In this document: one piece after another, positions 1 through 8,711 of the stretch | Position numbering within the stretch: position 1 is the stretch's first letter | Layout of the letters: each line of letters begins with the position of its first letter | Assembly: GCF_020524905.1 (NCBI RefSeq) | Contig: NZ_JAIVKI010000018.1 | Span: 30,904-94,903, forward strand | Origin: Microbulbifer variabilis | GTDB taxonomy: Bacteria; Pseudomonadota; Gammaproteobacteria; Pseudomonadales; Cellvibrionaceae | Direction: 5' to 3' | Length of the DNA stretch: 64,000 nucleotides | The notes under the pieces: generated by a model | Database searches by the model: none | The model's input: the letters and a program-made list of their open reading frames with translations, nothing else | What the model was told of the DNA's origin: nothing | Translations under genes and position numbers: made by a program

Positions 1-450
1 GGAAAGGACGTTAGCCACCGTTACTATGCCGATGCCGGCATAGATGCGAACAATCCTACCAGCATCATTCTTTTAGAAACCATCAGGGAGCTCCCTGGAA
101 AAAACTACTATGTACTGATCCTTGGAGCTGGCACATCGCCTTTAAATACTATGGAAACCGACTACAGGAGCTTAAAAAATTGGGGAGAAATAAGCTGGAC
201 TCAAGATCTTATATCGAATGTACAAAGATCTATGGATAATCAACAACTATATACTCTGGAGATTGCCAGATCACTTAGTTATAAAGGTCAAATAATTTAC
301 AACTACTTAAATATAGAAATAATCGATTCCTTTGTTGACCCATTTAATTACAAAGACATCGACAAGCTGAAAATTTTAGCGGATCGACTTATCAACGAAA
401 ATCAGGCTGAATTAGATCGGGTAGTACAGAAACTCAAGCAAAGAGGCTGA
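1..450 (+). CDS. patatin-like phospholipase, C-terminal part (5' end outside window)
   Basis: The reading frame is open from base 1, so this is the last 149 codons of a gene that begins upstream. It aligns along its whole length with the C-terminal part of the intact patatin-like protein at 35224-36384: both share the Asp-Ala of the Ser-Asp dyad (here codon 11, in YYADA), the NPTSIILL-type segment, the LILGAGTSPL strand and the QRSMDNQQLY helix. Patatin-family enzymes hydrolyse acyl esters of phospholipids or neutral lipids. The nucleophile half is not in the window, so activity cannot be judged. It is followed 100 bp later by a small Cys-rich secreted protein. Being a patatin C-terminus is well supported by the paralogue; the substrate is unknown. 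Confidence 0.85.
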   Translation, partial: GKDVSHRYYADAGIDANNPTSIILLETIRELPGKNYYVLILGAGTSPLNTMETDYRSLKNWGEISWTQDLISNVQRSMDNQQLYTLEIARSLSYKGQIIYNYLNIEIIDSFVDPFNYKDIDKLKILADRLINENQAELDRVVQKLKQRG

Positions 451-550
451 TGATTTGCCCTTACAATATTGGCCAGCGAGTAAAGTTTGTTTTTCAAGGG
501 GATAAACAATATTGTTTAGCGGTGAACCTTTCACCTGTGCGGCAATTAGC

Positions 551-844
551 ATGGCAACTGGAAATTTTACGCTGGTAATAGTTACACTCTTAATACTATT
601 AGGTACCTCCTCTTCCAGCCTGGCGAGCAGCCTCAATGAACAAGAAGCTCGCAAGCGGTGCGTAAGGACCTGTAAACATGTTTATTACCGATGCCTTGGA
701 AATAATAGGGAGATATCAGCTGATTGCGTTAGCGATAAGAGGTTCTGTGATTTTATTTGTTATGACGATAAACTCTATTATCGCGAAAGCGACTACCTGA
801 AACGACTACACAGAAGAAACCGATGGGAGAATCGATGGAATTAA
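551..844 (+). CDS. small cysteine-rich secreted protein
   Basis: About 97 residues. I chose the ATG at 551 over the upstream start at 512 because it puts a clean signal peptide at the N-terminus (hydrophobic LVIVTLLILLGTSSSSLA). The mature part is short, charged and has six cysteines (C-x3-C, then single Cys, then C-x6-C-x3-C), suggesting disulfide bonds in the periplasm or outside. The C-terminal 25 residues are rich in Arg, Tyr and Asn. I do not recognise a family. It lies just downstream of the patatin fragment on the same strand and might be co-transcribed. Confidence 0.55.
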   Translation: MATGNFTLVIVTLLILLGTSSSSLASSLNEQEARKRCVRTCKHVYYRCLGNNREISADCVSDKRFCDFICYDDKLYYRESDYLKRLHRRNRWENRWN

Positions 845-1041
845 CGTCTATACGACTGGCAGGAACATCAATACATAGGCACTAAAAACTGTGACCAAAA
901 AATAAAGACCAGACAGAAAGCGGAAACTGATAGAAAGAGCTAACTAATCAATTTAACATCAAAAAAATTACTCAGAAAATCACCTTTCACCAAGCCCTCC
1001 TTCTATCCCGCACACCCAAATAATAAATTAATCTAATACAC

Positions 1042-1617
1042 TTAACTATCGGCCGATCTTGTTGAGACCTCTTCATCAGGTACTTTATAAACAGTTCGCA
1101 CAATGTATCCAAATCGACTTCCCTGAACACCAAGCCTTACCGTATCTCCTGCCTCGACAGTATCAAAAAAACGTTTATTTACACACGTAGAGTAAGTCTG
1201 ACCATAGTCAATACTGTAGCAAACATGCCACAACCGACCTGTCCTCACCTCCTTGCCGGCAATACCCCTCTCAATGCTAGTCTCTTCGCCAAACGTAATT
1301 GTATAGTATGAGGGGATAGCATAATGAATCACACCCCAGGTAAGTCCGTAGTACATGAAATAAAGCAGAGCCCAATAAACACCTCGAACTACAATATTCG
1401 ATCGGCTTATTTTGTTTGATGGATGTCTATCCAAAAGAACAGGTAGAACCCAAATCGCAGCCAATATCCAAACAACTACACCACCATAGCCTGGATCATC
1501 ATAGAACTGGTATCTACCAGCACTAGTAGACCCCATCAATAAAAGTACTATTACTAGGGATATCAGGGTGTAAATCTTTTCTTTGCCATTGGCACCCTCA
1601 CGAAAAATCAATTTCAA
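1042..1617 (-). CDS. hypothetical inner-membrane protein
   Basis: 191 residues starting at TTG, supported by a GAGG Shine-Dalgarno about 8 bases upstream. Three hydrophobic segments are visible (about residues 15-33, 43-62 and 78-102), followed by a polar C-terminal domain of about 85 residues with two cysteines (HVCYSIDYG and STCVNKRF) and a beta-rich pattern ending in an acidic and serine-rich tail. The layout of membrane anchor plus small soluble domain resembles DUF3592-type proteins, but I cannot assign a family. No operon partner is evident: 424 bp separate its stop-side end from the next minus-strand gene upstream. Confidence 0.6.
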   Translation of the reverse strand: MKLIFREGANGKEKIYTLISLVIVLLLMGSTSAGRYQFYDDPGYGGVVVWILAAIWVLPVLLDRHPSNKISRSNIVVRGVYWALLYFMYYGLTWGVIHYAIPSYYTITFGEETSIERGIAGKEVRTGRLWHVCYSIDYGQTYSTCVNKRFFDTVEAGDTVRLGVQGSRFGYIVRTVYKVPDEEVSTRSADS

Positions 1618-1781
1618 ACGAAAACCTCACCAAGAAACAATCAAAAATACAACTGGCTATCGAGCTTATCCAGCACTCCCAAAAAATTGACCACAAAGAA
1701 CGAATTTCATACAGATATGTAAGAGAAGAAATACAAAAAATAGGGAGGCCAAAAATCAAACATCACCTCCCTAAAAATCAT

Positions 1782-2372
1782 CTAAGTATCCAGAAAGCTT
1801 TTAACAGCCGTAATACCTTTATAAGCCATTATGCCCGCCTGCCGTATAATAGTTTCCTTATATTTACTGAACGTCGCACTTTCAGCCAAGCGATGATCAA
1901 TACAGCTCATCATATTAATAACCTTCGCAGTGTGGCTCTTATAGATTAGAGGACCCTGAACCACAGAGTAACCGAAACTTTTTAACCCTATTAATTCTCT
2001 GCCAGTAACCCTAAAAATACGATCCAAAGGATCACCACTTTTATAGCCCTGATTAGCAATAGTCGAAGAGGTTGGCCGGGAAACAAGTTCTACTTCAGCC
2101 TTTGCATGTACAGCACCCAATATCCATGAATCATTTAAAATAATCGACCAGGTATTAGTTCTCAACACCGATCCATTATCTCTTGTATTGGTAGGTCCAA
2201 AAATCCTTAGGGCTTCATGTAAGTCCTCAATACTTCCAGCGACGATCTTTCCATCCCTCGTGGTGGCAGCATTATTGTATACCTGCCAGCAGGCTTCGAT
2301 ATGTTGAGCGGTATTATTAGCCGGGTCTAGAAGCCCCCTGACCTCTTTCTTGAAATCACTTTCGGTATACAT
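1782..2372 (-). CDS. hypothetical soluble protein
   Basis: 196 residues from the ATG at 2372, which has AAGGG 6-7 bases upstream. The frame stays open 26 codons further but without a ribosome site. The sequence is soluble and mixed alpha/beta, with no signal peptide or membrane segment. Features include an N-terminal acidic helix (TESDFKKEVRGLL), a central hydrophobic core around NTWSIILNDSWILGAVHAKAE, and a C-terminal helical part. The look (a short protein whose centre could hold a substrate or DNA) is reminiscent of solitary toxin-like or effector proteins, but nothing proves this. Function unknown. Confidence 0.55.
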   Translation of the reverse strand: MYTESDFKKEVRGLLDPANNTAQHIEACWQVYNNAATTRDGKIVAGSIEDLHEALRIFGPTNTRDNGSVLRTNTWSIILNDSWILGAVHAKAEVELVSRPTSSTIANQGYKSGDPLDRIFRVTGRELIGLKSFGYSVVQGPLIYKSHTAKVINMMSCIDHRLAESATFSKYKETIIRQAGIMAYKGITAVKSFLDT

Positions 2373-2726
2373 ATATATCCCTTTAAATCCATGAGAGAAA
2401 AATAAGTTCCAGACAACATGGCCGAGCCGTGGAATTTGAATCTGCACCAACTGTTATCTTTCCCTATAACAGCCTGCATTTATCATAAGCACCTTAAAAC
2501 AGGATTTATAAATCCTGTACGTCAGTACCCAATAATTTTCTCCGACTAATCACCTTTGCAGCAACATTCGCAAGAATCTTGGTATACATGAGGCATGTCA
2601 GAATGAACAGGCATGAACGGTTATCGAGATTACTTGGCTAGCTCTTAAAGTCAATACACCGAATAGTTTTTAATCTAATAACCAGAAGAGCTTCACACTC
2701 TCCATTACAGAGACTTTCCAGCCCCT

Positions 2727-3743
2727 CTACTCCCTAGACAATACGATTCGATACTTTGGATTACCCGATTTCAAGTGCTTGAAAGCTTCTTCAATCTGGC
2801 TCATAGGGTAAATCTCCACCTGTGGCCTGATTTGGTGATGAGCAACAAAATCGAGCATGGTTTCAATGGTTGCCGGGCTGCCCACCGGGGAAGCCGAAAT
2901 GGAGCGCTGACCGAAGATCATAGGGAAAAGGGTAAACTGAATTGGGTCCACAACGGCACCGACAAAATGCAAGCGCCCTTTTGGCTTTAACGCCTGGATA
3001 TATAGATCCCAATCCAAGTTGACATTTACTGTAGAAATAATGAAATCGAAACTCATAGAGGCCGATTTAATTTCTTCCGGGTCACGTGAATTTAATGTCT
3101 TGTGGGCACCGAGAGATAGTGCTTCGGTGCGTTTGTGCTCACTGGAAGTAAAAGCCGTTACTTCGCAACCCCAGGCATTTAAAAACATCAAGGCCAAATG
3201 GCCCAAGCCACCGATGCCAATCACCGCTACTTTAGCGGTGGGTTCAATACCAAACTGCACCAGAGGGTTAAATACGGTAATACCACCACACAGGAGTGGC
3301 CCTGCCGAGACCAGATCCACCCCTTCGGGAATAACCACCAGGCTGCCCATATCAGCGCGGGCTTTATCGGCGAAGCCCCCACCGGTAAGAGTGGTAAACC
3401 GGGCTTCGGCACACAAATTTTGATCGCCCCGCCGACAATAGTGGCAGGTCTCACAATAACCGGAGTTCCAACCCAAGCCGACAAAAGTACCAGGCTTGAA
3501 GTGCCCAGCTTGCTCTCCCGAAGCAAGAACCCGCCCAATCACTTCATGACCGGCAACCATGGGGTATTTGGATACTCCCCATTCATCCTCGATCATGCTG
3601 AGGTCACTGTGACAAATACCACAGTAGAGCACTTCCAACTCCACCTCGGTTGCCCCCAGATCCCCCACTTTTACCTGATACGGTTTAAAGGGGCCTCCAG
3701 CTTGCATAATCCCATAGGCATTGATGGTAGTGCCACTGGCCAT
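2727..3743 (-). CDS. zinc-dependent NAD(P) alcohol dehydrogenase (MDR/CAD type)
   Basis: 338 residues, typical MDR-family length. Catalytic zinc ligands are visible as Cys44 (in CGICHSD), His66-Glu67 (AGHEVIG) and Cys151 (LLCGGITVF). The structural zinc is bound by Cys97, Cys100, Cys103 and Cys111. The Rossmann dinucleotide loop GIGGLG is at 175-180. The pattern is that of the cinnamyl-alcohol-dehydrogenase/YahK-type aldehyde reductases, which reduce a broad range of aldehydes with NADPH. A GGGAG ribosome site precedes the ATG. It stands alone. Enzyme class is sure; substrate and cofactor preference are not. Confidence 0.92.
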   Translation of the reverse strand: MASGTTINAYGIMQAGGPFKPYQVKVGDLGATEVELEVLYCGICHSDLSMIEDEWGVSKYPMVAGHEVIGRVLASGEQAGHFKPGTFVGLGWNSGYCETCHYCRRGDQNLCAEARFTTLTGGGFADKARADMGSLVVIPEGVDLVSAGPLLCGGITVFNPLVQFGIEPTAKVAVIGIGGLGHLALMFLNAWGCEVTAFTSSEHKRTEALSLGAHKTLNSRDPEEIKSASMSFDFIISTVNVNLDWDLYIQALKPKGRLHFVGAVVDPIQFTLFPMIFGQRSISASPVGSPATIETMLDFVAHHQIRPQVEIYPMSQIEEAFKHLKSGNPKYRIVLSRE

Positions 3744-3832
3744 AACTGACTCCCATGGTATTTACTGAAAGATCAACGCTTTGCTTTCGGCTTTAAAACA
3801 ATTGCCCCGGCTAAATCCCGTAAATAGAACAT

Positions 3833-3859
3833 AAAAAAGAGCCGGGGATTTCCCGGCCC
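3833..3859 (-). terminator. intrinsic terminator of the glycine-zipper lipoprotein gene
   Basis: On the minus strand GGCCGGG, a four-base loop, then CCCCGGC is followed by a run of six T. The position is about 75 bp past the stop of the lipoprotein gene, in the right orientation, and before the alcohol dehydrogenase gene. Confidence 0.8.
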
Positions 3860-3931
3860 AAGCCAAGTCCTGTGAGGTTGCCGAATATCAGAGGACCCAC
3901 GAGAAAACTTGGCTAACTCCTGTGAGGGGAA

Positions 3932-4327
3932 TTAATTCAACACGCGATACCCGCGTCCGCGCAGGCAGTTCTTGATAATTTGCTGCGCCTCGGCACCGGC
4001 ACTACCAGCGCCGGAGAGACCACCCACCAGGGCACCCGCACCAGCACCTGCCGCCGCGGCCCGACTGCTATCGCCAACGATAGCGCCCAGCGCACCGCCA
4101 ACTACAGCGCCCCCGGCAGCCCCTGTTAAGCCCCGGCGGCCCTGATCGCTATAGGTGGAATAGGCTATCCCCTTGCACTCAGAGAGGTCGATTTGATACT
4201 GGTTCATATTGACGCCCCAGGTATCAATTACGATGCCGCCGGCACCAGGTACCTGTTCCGGTTGAGCAGCACACCCAATTAAGAGGGCGAGGCAAAATCC
4301 TGCGGTGGCGTTAATACCAGTCTTCAT
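3932..4327 (-). CDS. glycine-zipper outer-membrane lipoprotein
   Basis: 131 residues from the ATG at 4327 (AGAGGT six bases upstream); the longer frame to 4381 would bury the signal. The signal peptide ends in a lipobox, LLIGC, so Cys is probably acylated. Residues about 65-110 are Gly/Ala-rich with GxxxG repeats (GAAGGAVVGGALGAIVG and similar), the glycine-zipper pattern of small envelope lipoproteins of the SlyB/OmpA-like zipper kind. Two further cysteines (SECKG and KNCLRG) could pair. Such proteins affect envelope integrity; the exact role is unknown. Monocistronic with its own terminator. Confidence 0.75.
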   Translation of the reverse strand: MKTGINATAGFCLALLIGCAAQPEQVPGAGGIVIDTWGVNMNQYQIDLSECKGIAYSTYSDQGRRGLTGAAGGAVVGGALGAIVGDSSRAAAAGAGAGALVGGLSGAGSAGAEAQQIIKNCLRGRGYRVLN

Positions 4328-4696
4328 CGGACACCTCTTACAGCCTGAGCCTAGAGATTGCGTGTATGTCACGCTTTTCATCTTTAGGTTTAGCTGTTGG
4401 TAGAAGATGGCGCCAGTCGACAGCGGGGAAAAGCAAAGAAAAAGAGCGACTAAAAAGTCAATAAAGAGACCCCATCAGACAAGGGCCGCACACGAGAAGG
4501 CCTAAGTGTGTCGTCCATTAATTAAATGAAGAGTGATGATGGCTGTTACGACAACCCTATGAAACATGCTGATTTCTGTAAGTTGAATCTTCAATAACTG
4601 TTCTGAAGTAGCACCGAACCCCCAGTGAGTACATCCGGCTAGCACCAGACATAGCCTACTCTGATGGGATAGTCGGTCTTTTTTCGCAGGGAAGAC
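4328..4696. other. intergenic region before betT
   Basis: About 370 bases between the lipoprotein gene and the choline transporter, which are divergent. It must hold both promoters, but I could not pick out convincing -35/-10 boxes or a BetI-type operator. A 66-codon minus-strand frame inside it has no ribosome site and no family resemblance and is not called. Confidence 0.4.
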
Positions 4697-6763
4697 ATGC
4701 ACAGCAGCAAATCACCCGAAGACGCATTGAAAGCGAATACCGAGAAAGCACAGATAAAACCACTGGTATTTTATGGTTCTGTTGTGGGTATTGTACTGTT
4801 CTCCCTCTGGGCGATGATTTTTACCGATCAGGCAGTCAGCGTCATTTACGGAACCTTGGGATGGATCTCGGGCAGTTTTGGTTGGTTTTACTTTCTCGCC
4901 GTCGTCATCTACCTCGTCTTCGTGATCCTGGTGGCCATCTCCAAATTCGGGGACATCAAACTCGGCCCCGATCACTCAGAACCCGATTTCAATATCGTGA
5001 CCTGGGCTGCCATGCTTTTCAGCGCCGGAATTGGCATCGACCTGATTTTCTACTGCATCGTAGAGCCCGTGACCCAATTTATGGAGCCTCCTGTTGGCGA
5101 GGGCGGCAGCATCGAAGCGGCACGCCATGCGATGGCGCTGACTTTCTTACATTGGGGTCTATCCGGTTGGGGAGTTTACACCCTGGTAGGTATGTCCCTG
5201 GCCTTCTTCAGCTACCGACACGGGCTGCCTCTTACCATTCGCTCCGCACTCTACCCTCTGTTCGGTAAACGTATCTACGGCTCTATCGGTAACACAGTGG
5301 ATATTGCCGCGGTATTGGGCACGGTATTTGGCGTTGCCACCAGCCTGGGGATCGGGATTATCCAGCTGAATTACGGCTTACAATACATGTTCGGCATACC
5401 GGAGAGCATAATCACGCAATCGCTACTAGCGGTCATGATTGTGGTGTTCGCCGCATTCTCTGCCGCTACCGGTGTCGAGCGGGGAATCCGGCGGCTGTCA
5501 GAATTCAACATGCTACTGGCAGTAGTGCTGATGCTGTACGTGTTGATTACCGGCAAGACGCGATTTTTACTCGACGCTTTCGTCACCAATATCGGCGACT
5601 ACCTGCAAGACTTTATCGGCTTGTCCTTCAATACCTATGCTTTCGCCCCACCCACGGATTGGCTCAATGCCTGGACACTGTTTTTCTGGGCATGGTGGAT
5701 TGCCTGGGGGCCATTTGTCGGCTTGTTTCTAGCGCGAATTTCCCGTGGCCGTTCCATTCGCTCATTCGTTATCGGCACCTTGATTCTACCTTTCACATTT
5801 ATGGCGGCCTGGATGGCCATCATGGGCAACTCAGCCATCGATATGGTAATGGGCGGCGCCACAGAGTTTGGCGTGCAGGCGGTAGAAAAACCCGGGTCGG
5901 CCATCTACCTGTTTCTCGAGCAGTTGCCCTGGAGCTTGCTAACCACGATTGCGGTAACCATCCTGTCGATCGTGTTCTTTGTCACCTCTGGAGACTCGGG
6001 CTCGCTGGTGCTTTCCAACCTCACTATCCGGCTCGAAGACCCCAATCAGGATGCGCCACCGTGGATGCGGATTTTATGGGCTGCAATCATTGGTATTGTG
6101 ACAATTGCCCTGCTGATGACTGGTGGCCTTTCCGCCCTGCAGGGCGCAGTGGTGATCATGGGGCTGCCCTTTGCCATTGTCCTGCTACTGATCATGCTGG
6201 GGCTGTACAAAGCGTTGCAGCTTGAGAAGCTGAAATCCGCGAGTATGCAGGAGGCTTTATCCGGGCATCTTTCTGGCAGGACTATATCGCGGGAAGGTCA
6301 TACCAATTGGGCCCAGCGGCTGTCGCGAGCAATCAGCTTTCCAACTTTCAAGCAGGTGGAAGCATTCATGCGGCGCACGATACAGCCTGCGTTTGAAGCG
6401 GTGAAGCAGAAACTCGAAGAGGAAGGATACCCGGTCAATATCGTTGATGACGAGGGCGATAAGCTGCACATGGAACTTAACGTGGACCTCGGCGGCGAAG
6501 TGGACTTTACCTATCAGGTATGGCCACGGCAATGCTCAATGCCGTCGTTTACCCTGCGGGCGGAGCAACCCCGCTCCAGCTACTACCGGCTGGAGCCACA
6601 TCTGCGGGAAGGTGGATTGACTTACGATCTTATGGGATACACCCGTGAGCAGGTCATCAGTGACATCGTCGACCACTTCGAAGCACATCTACAGTACCTG
6701 CACATGCGTCGTGAGCGCGCGGCACGCAGCACCGGTGAAGAGGGCGAACCAGGGCCAGCCTAG
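4697..6763 (+). CDS. betT: BCCT-family choline/glycine betaine transporter (BetT-like)
   Basis: 688 residues with about twelve membrane segments between residues 20 and 510. The BCCT core is clear: AMLFSAGIGIDLIFYCIVEP (the GID form of the glycine-rich motif is the one seen in E. coli BetT rather than OpuD), HWGLSGWGVY in TM4, and the Trp-rich segment FFWAWWIAWGPFVGLFLARI in TM8. A C-terminal cytoplasmic tail of about 170 residues matches the long osmosensing tail of BetT-type proteins. Function by family: proton- or sodium-driven uptake of choline. AGGGAAGAC precedes the ATG. Choline dehydrogenase follows after 9 bp, so the pair is an operon for choline use or osmoprotectant synthesis. Confidence 0.92.
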   Translation: MHSSKSPEDALKANTEKAQIKPLVFYGSVVGIVLFSLWAMIFTDQAVSVIYGTLGWISGSFGWFYFLAVVIYLVFVILVAISKFGDIKLGPDHSEPDFNIVTWAAMLFSAGIGIDLIFYCIVEPVTQFMEPPVGEGGSIEAARHAMALTFLHWGLSGWGVYTLVGMSLAFFSYRHGLPLTIRSALYPLFGKRIYGSIGNTVDIAAVLGTVFGVATSLGIGIIQLNYGLQYMFGIPESIITQSLLAVMIVVFAAFSAATGVERGIRRLSEFNMLLAVVLMLYVLITGKTRFLLDAFVTNIGDYLQDFIGLSFNTYAFAPPTDWLNAWTLFFWAWWIAWGPFVGLFLARISRGRSIRSFVIGTLILPFTFMAAWMAIMGNSAIDMVMGGATEFGVQAVEKPGSAIYLFLEQLPWSLLTTIAVTILSIVFFVTSGDSGSLVLSNLTIRLEDPNQDAPPWMRILWAAIIGIVTIALLMTGGLSALQGAVVIMGLPFAIVLLLIMLGLYKALQLEKLKSASMQEALSGHLSGRTISREGHTNWAQRLSRAISFPTFKQVEAFMRRTIQPAFEAVKQKLEEEGYPVNIVDDEGDKLHMELNVDLGGEVDFTYQVWPRQCSMPSFTLRAEQPRSSYYRLEPHLREGGLTYDLMGYTREQVISDIVDHFEAHLQYLHMRRERAARSTGEEGEPGPA

Positions 6764-6772
6764 GGCAAACAG

Positions 6773-8470
6773 ATGAGTAATCAGGACTTTGATCAGACTG
6801 TTGACTATATCGTAGTGGGGGCGGGCTCTGCCGGCGCTGTGCTGGCCAACCGGCTGACGGCGGACAGCAAAAATAGTCTTTTACTGCTGGAATTTGGCGG
6901 TAAGGATAATTCCATTTATATCCGTATGCCTTCCGCGTTTTCCATCCCGCTGAATATGCCTAAGTTCGATTGGGAGTTTTATACCGAGCCAGAGCCGGGG
7001 CTGCATGGACGGCGTATCCATCAGGCTCGCGGCAAGGTCATTGGCGGTTCTTCTTCCATCAACGGTATGGCATTTGTTCGGGGCTGCGCTGGAGACTACG
7101 AGGAGTGGGTAGAGCACGGCGCATCCGGCTGGGGCTACGCGGATGTCCTACCCTACTTCCGCCGGGCCGAAACCTGTGTCTATGGCAGTGACGCCTATCG
7201 CGGCGACCAGGGCCCCATCACCGCGTGCAACGGCAACAATATGAAAAACCCGCTTTACCGCGCCTTTATTGAGGCCGGTACCCAGGCGGGCTACGGTTTT
7301 ACCCAGGATTACAATGGCTATCGGCAGGAGGGCTTCGGGCGCATGGATATGTCTGTGCGCGACGGTGTTCGCTGCTCGACCGCCCTCGCCTACCTGAAGC
7401 CGGTTCTGAGCCGCAGTAACCTCGAACTCAAAATGCATGCCCTCACAACTCACGTGATCATGCAGGGCAAGAAAGCCATAGGTGTGGAATACCGGCAGAA
7501 CGGAAAAATATTTCGCGCGCGCGCCAATAAAGAAGTAATCGTTTCCGCCAGTTCATTCAACTCACCCAAGTTGCTGATGTTGTCCGGTATAGGTCCGGCG
7601 GCCCACCTGCAGGAACACGGTATCGAAGTCGTTCACGATCTGCCTGGTGTCGGGCAAAACCTGCAGGACCACCTTGAGGTCTGGGTGCAACAGGAGTGTA
7701 AACAGAAAATCACCCTCAACGGCTGGCTCGGGCCATTAGGCAAGGCCTGGATTGGCATTAACTGGCTGCTCTTCAAACGAGGGCTGGGCGCTTCCAATCA
7801 TTTCGAATCCAACGGCTACATTCGCAGTCGCGCCGGCCTTAAATACCCGGATATCCAGTACCACTTCCTCGCCGGCGCCATCGCTTACGATGGCTCCAGT
7901 GCGGTGAAAGGGCACGGATTTCAGGTACATCTGGGAGCAAACAAACCGCTCAGTCGTGGCTGGGTCAAACTCAAGTCAGCAGATCCAGCGGCCGCACCAG
8001 AAATGGTCTTCAACTATTTAGACCACGAAGAGGACAAGCAAGCCTTTCGCTCCGGCCTGCACTTCACCCGTGAGATTTTTGCCCAGGCAGGCATGGACCC
8101 CTACCGAGGGCGGGAGATTTCTCCGGGACCGGACGTGCAAAGTGACGATGAGATCGACAATTGGCTCGCAGAAACGGCCGAAACCGCCTATCACCCTGCC
8201 GGCAGTTGTCGTATGGGCAGTGATGAGATGGCCGTAGTGGATCCCGAATGCCGGGTACACGGCGTAGAAAACCTGCGCGTGGTAGATTCCTCCATCATGC
8301 CAACCCTCACCAATGGCAATCTCAACGCCCCCACCATCATGATTGGCGAGAAAGCTGCCGATCATATTCTGGGTAAGTCATTACTAAAGCCATCCACGGC
8401 AGAAAGTTATGTGGCGAGTGGCTGGGAAAGCTGCCAGCGCGAGAAAAAGCCGGAACGCCCTCTGCGCTAA
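6773..8470 (+). CDS. betA: choline dehydrogenase, GMC flavoprotein
   Basis: 565 residues; E. coli BetA is 556. The FAD-binding GAGSAGAVLANRL is at 17-29, the GMC signature GKVIGGSSSINGMAFVRG near 88-105, the second GMC signature (SSFNSPKLLMLSGIGP) near 260, the catalytic His within YHPAGSCRMG near 470-480, and the C-terminal NGNLNAPTIMIGEKAAD. GMC enzymes of this group oxidise alcohols with FAD and pass electrons to the respiratory chain. BetA turns choline into betaine aldehyde. Coupling to the BetT-like gene supports choline as substrate. No betB (aldehyde dehydrogenase) or betI lies in the window, so the second oxidation step must be encoded elsewhere. The last 25 residues are variable. 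Confidence 0.88.
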   Translation: MSNQDFDQTVDYIVVGAGSAGAVLANRLTADSKNSLLLLEFGGKDNSIYIRMPSAFSIPLNMPKFDWEFYTEPEPGLHGRRIHQARGKVIGGSSSINGMAFVRGCAGDYEEWVEHGASGWGYADVLPYFRRAETCVYGSDAYRGDQGPITACNGNNMKNPLYRAFIEAGTQAGYGFTQDYNGYRQEGFGRMDMSVRDGVRCSTALAYLKPVLSRSNLELKMHALTTHVIMQGKKAIGVEYRQNGKIFRARANKEVIVSASSFNSPKLLMLSGIGPAAHLQEHGIEVVHDLPGVGQNLQDHLEVWVQQECKQKITLNGWLGPLGKAWIGINWLLFKRGLGASNHFESNGYIRSRAGLKYPDIQYHFLAGAIAYDGSSAVKGHGFQVHLGANKPLSRGWVKLKSADPAAAPEMVFNYLDHEEDKQAFRSGLHFTREIFAQAGMDPYRGREISPGPDVQSDDEIDNWLAETAETAYHPAGSCRMGSDEMAVVDPECRVHGVENLRVVDSSIMPTLTNGNLNAPTIMIGEKAADHILGKSLLKPSTAESYVASGWESCQREKKPERPLR

Positions 8471-8711
8471 GCCCTACTCAATACCAGGTAAGCGCGGGCA
8501 TTGGTGGATGAACCCGCAAGTCTGCCTTAGTTGGGAAGATTTAGGATTCTTTTAAATTTAATTTCCAACCCTATGCCAGCTTACATGGCTTCCGGCTATG
8601 GCCTTTTACGTGGATGGTCGATGATTGGAGTCTTTACTGAGGGCAAAAAAAGAAGATTCGAAACGAAATTTTCACCGGCGCAGAATAGGCAAAAAGCGTT
8701 TGCGATTTACT

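Noticed and set aside
3019..3749. Long plus-strand frames over the alcohol dehydrogenase
   Set aside because: They lie fully antisense to a gene with complete MDR motifs; their sequences show no domain.
3866..3930. Repeated CCTGTGAGG near 3870 and 3920
   Set aside because: Only two short copies; too little to call a repeat family or regulatory array.
4502..4702. 66-codon minus-strand frame before betT
   Set aside because: No ribosome site and no family resemblance, and it covers the region where the betT promoter must be.
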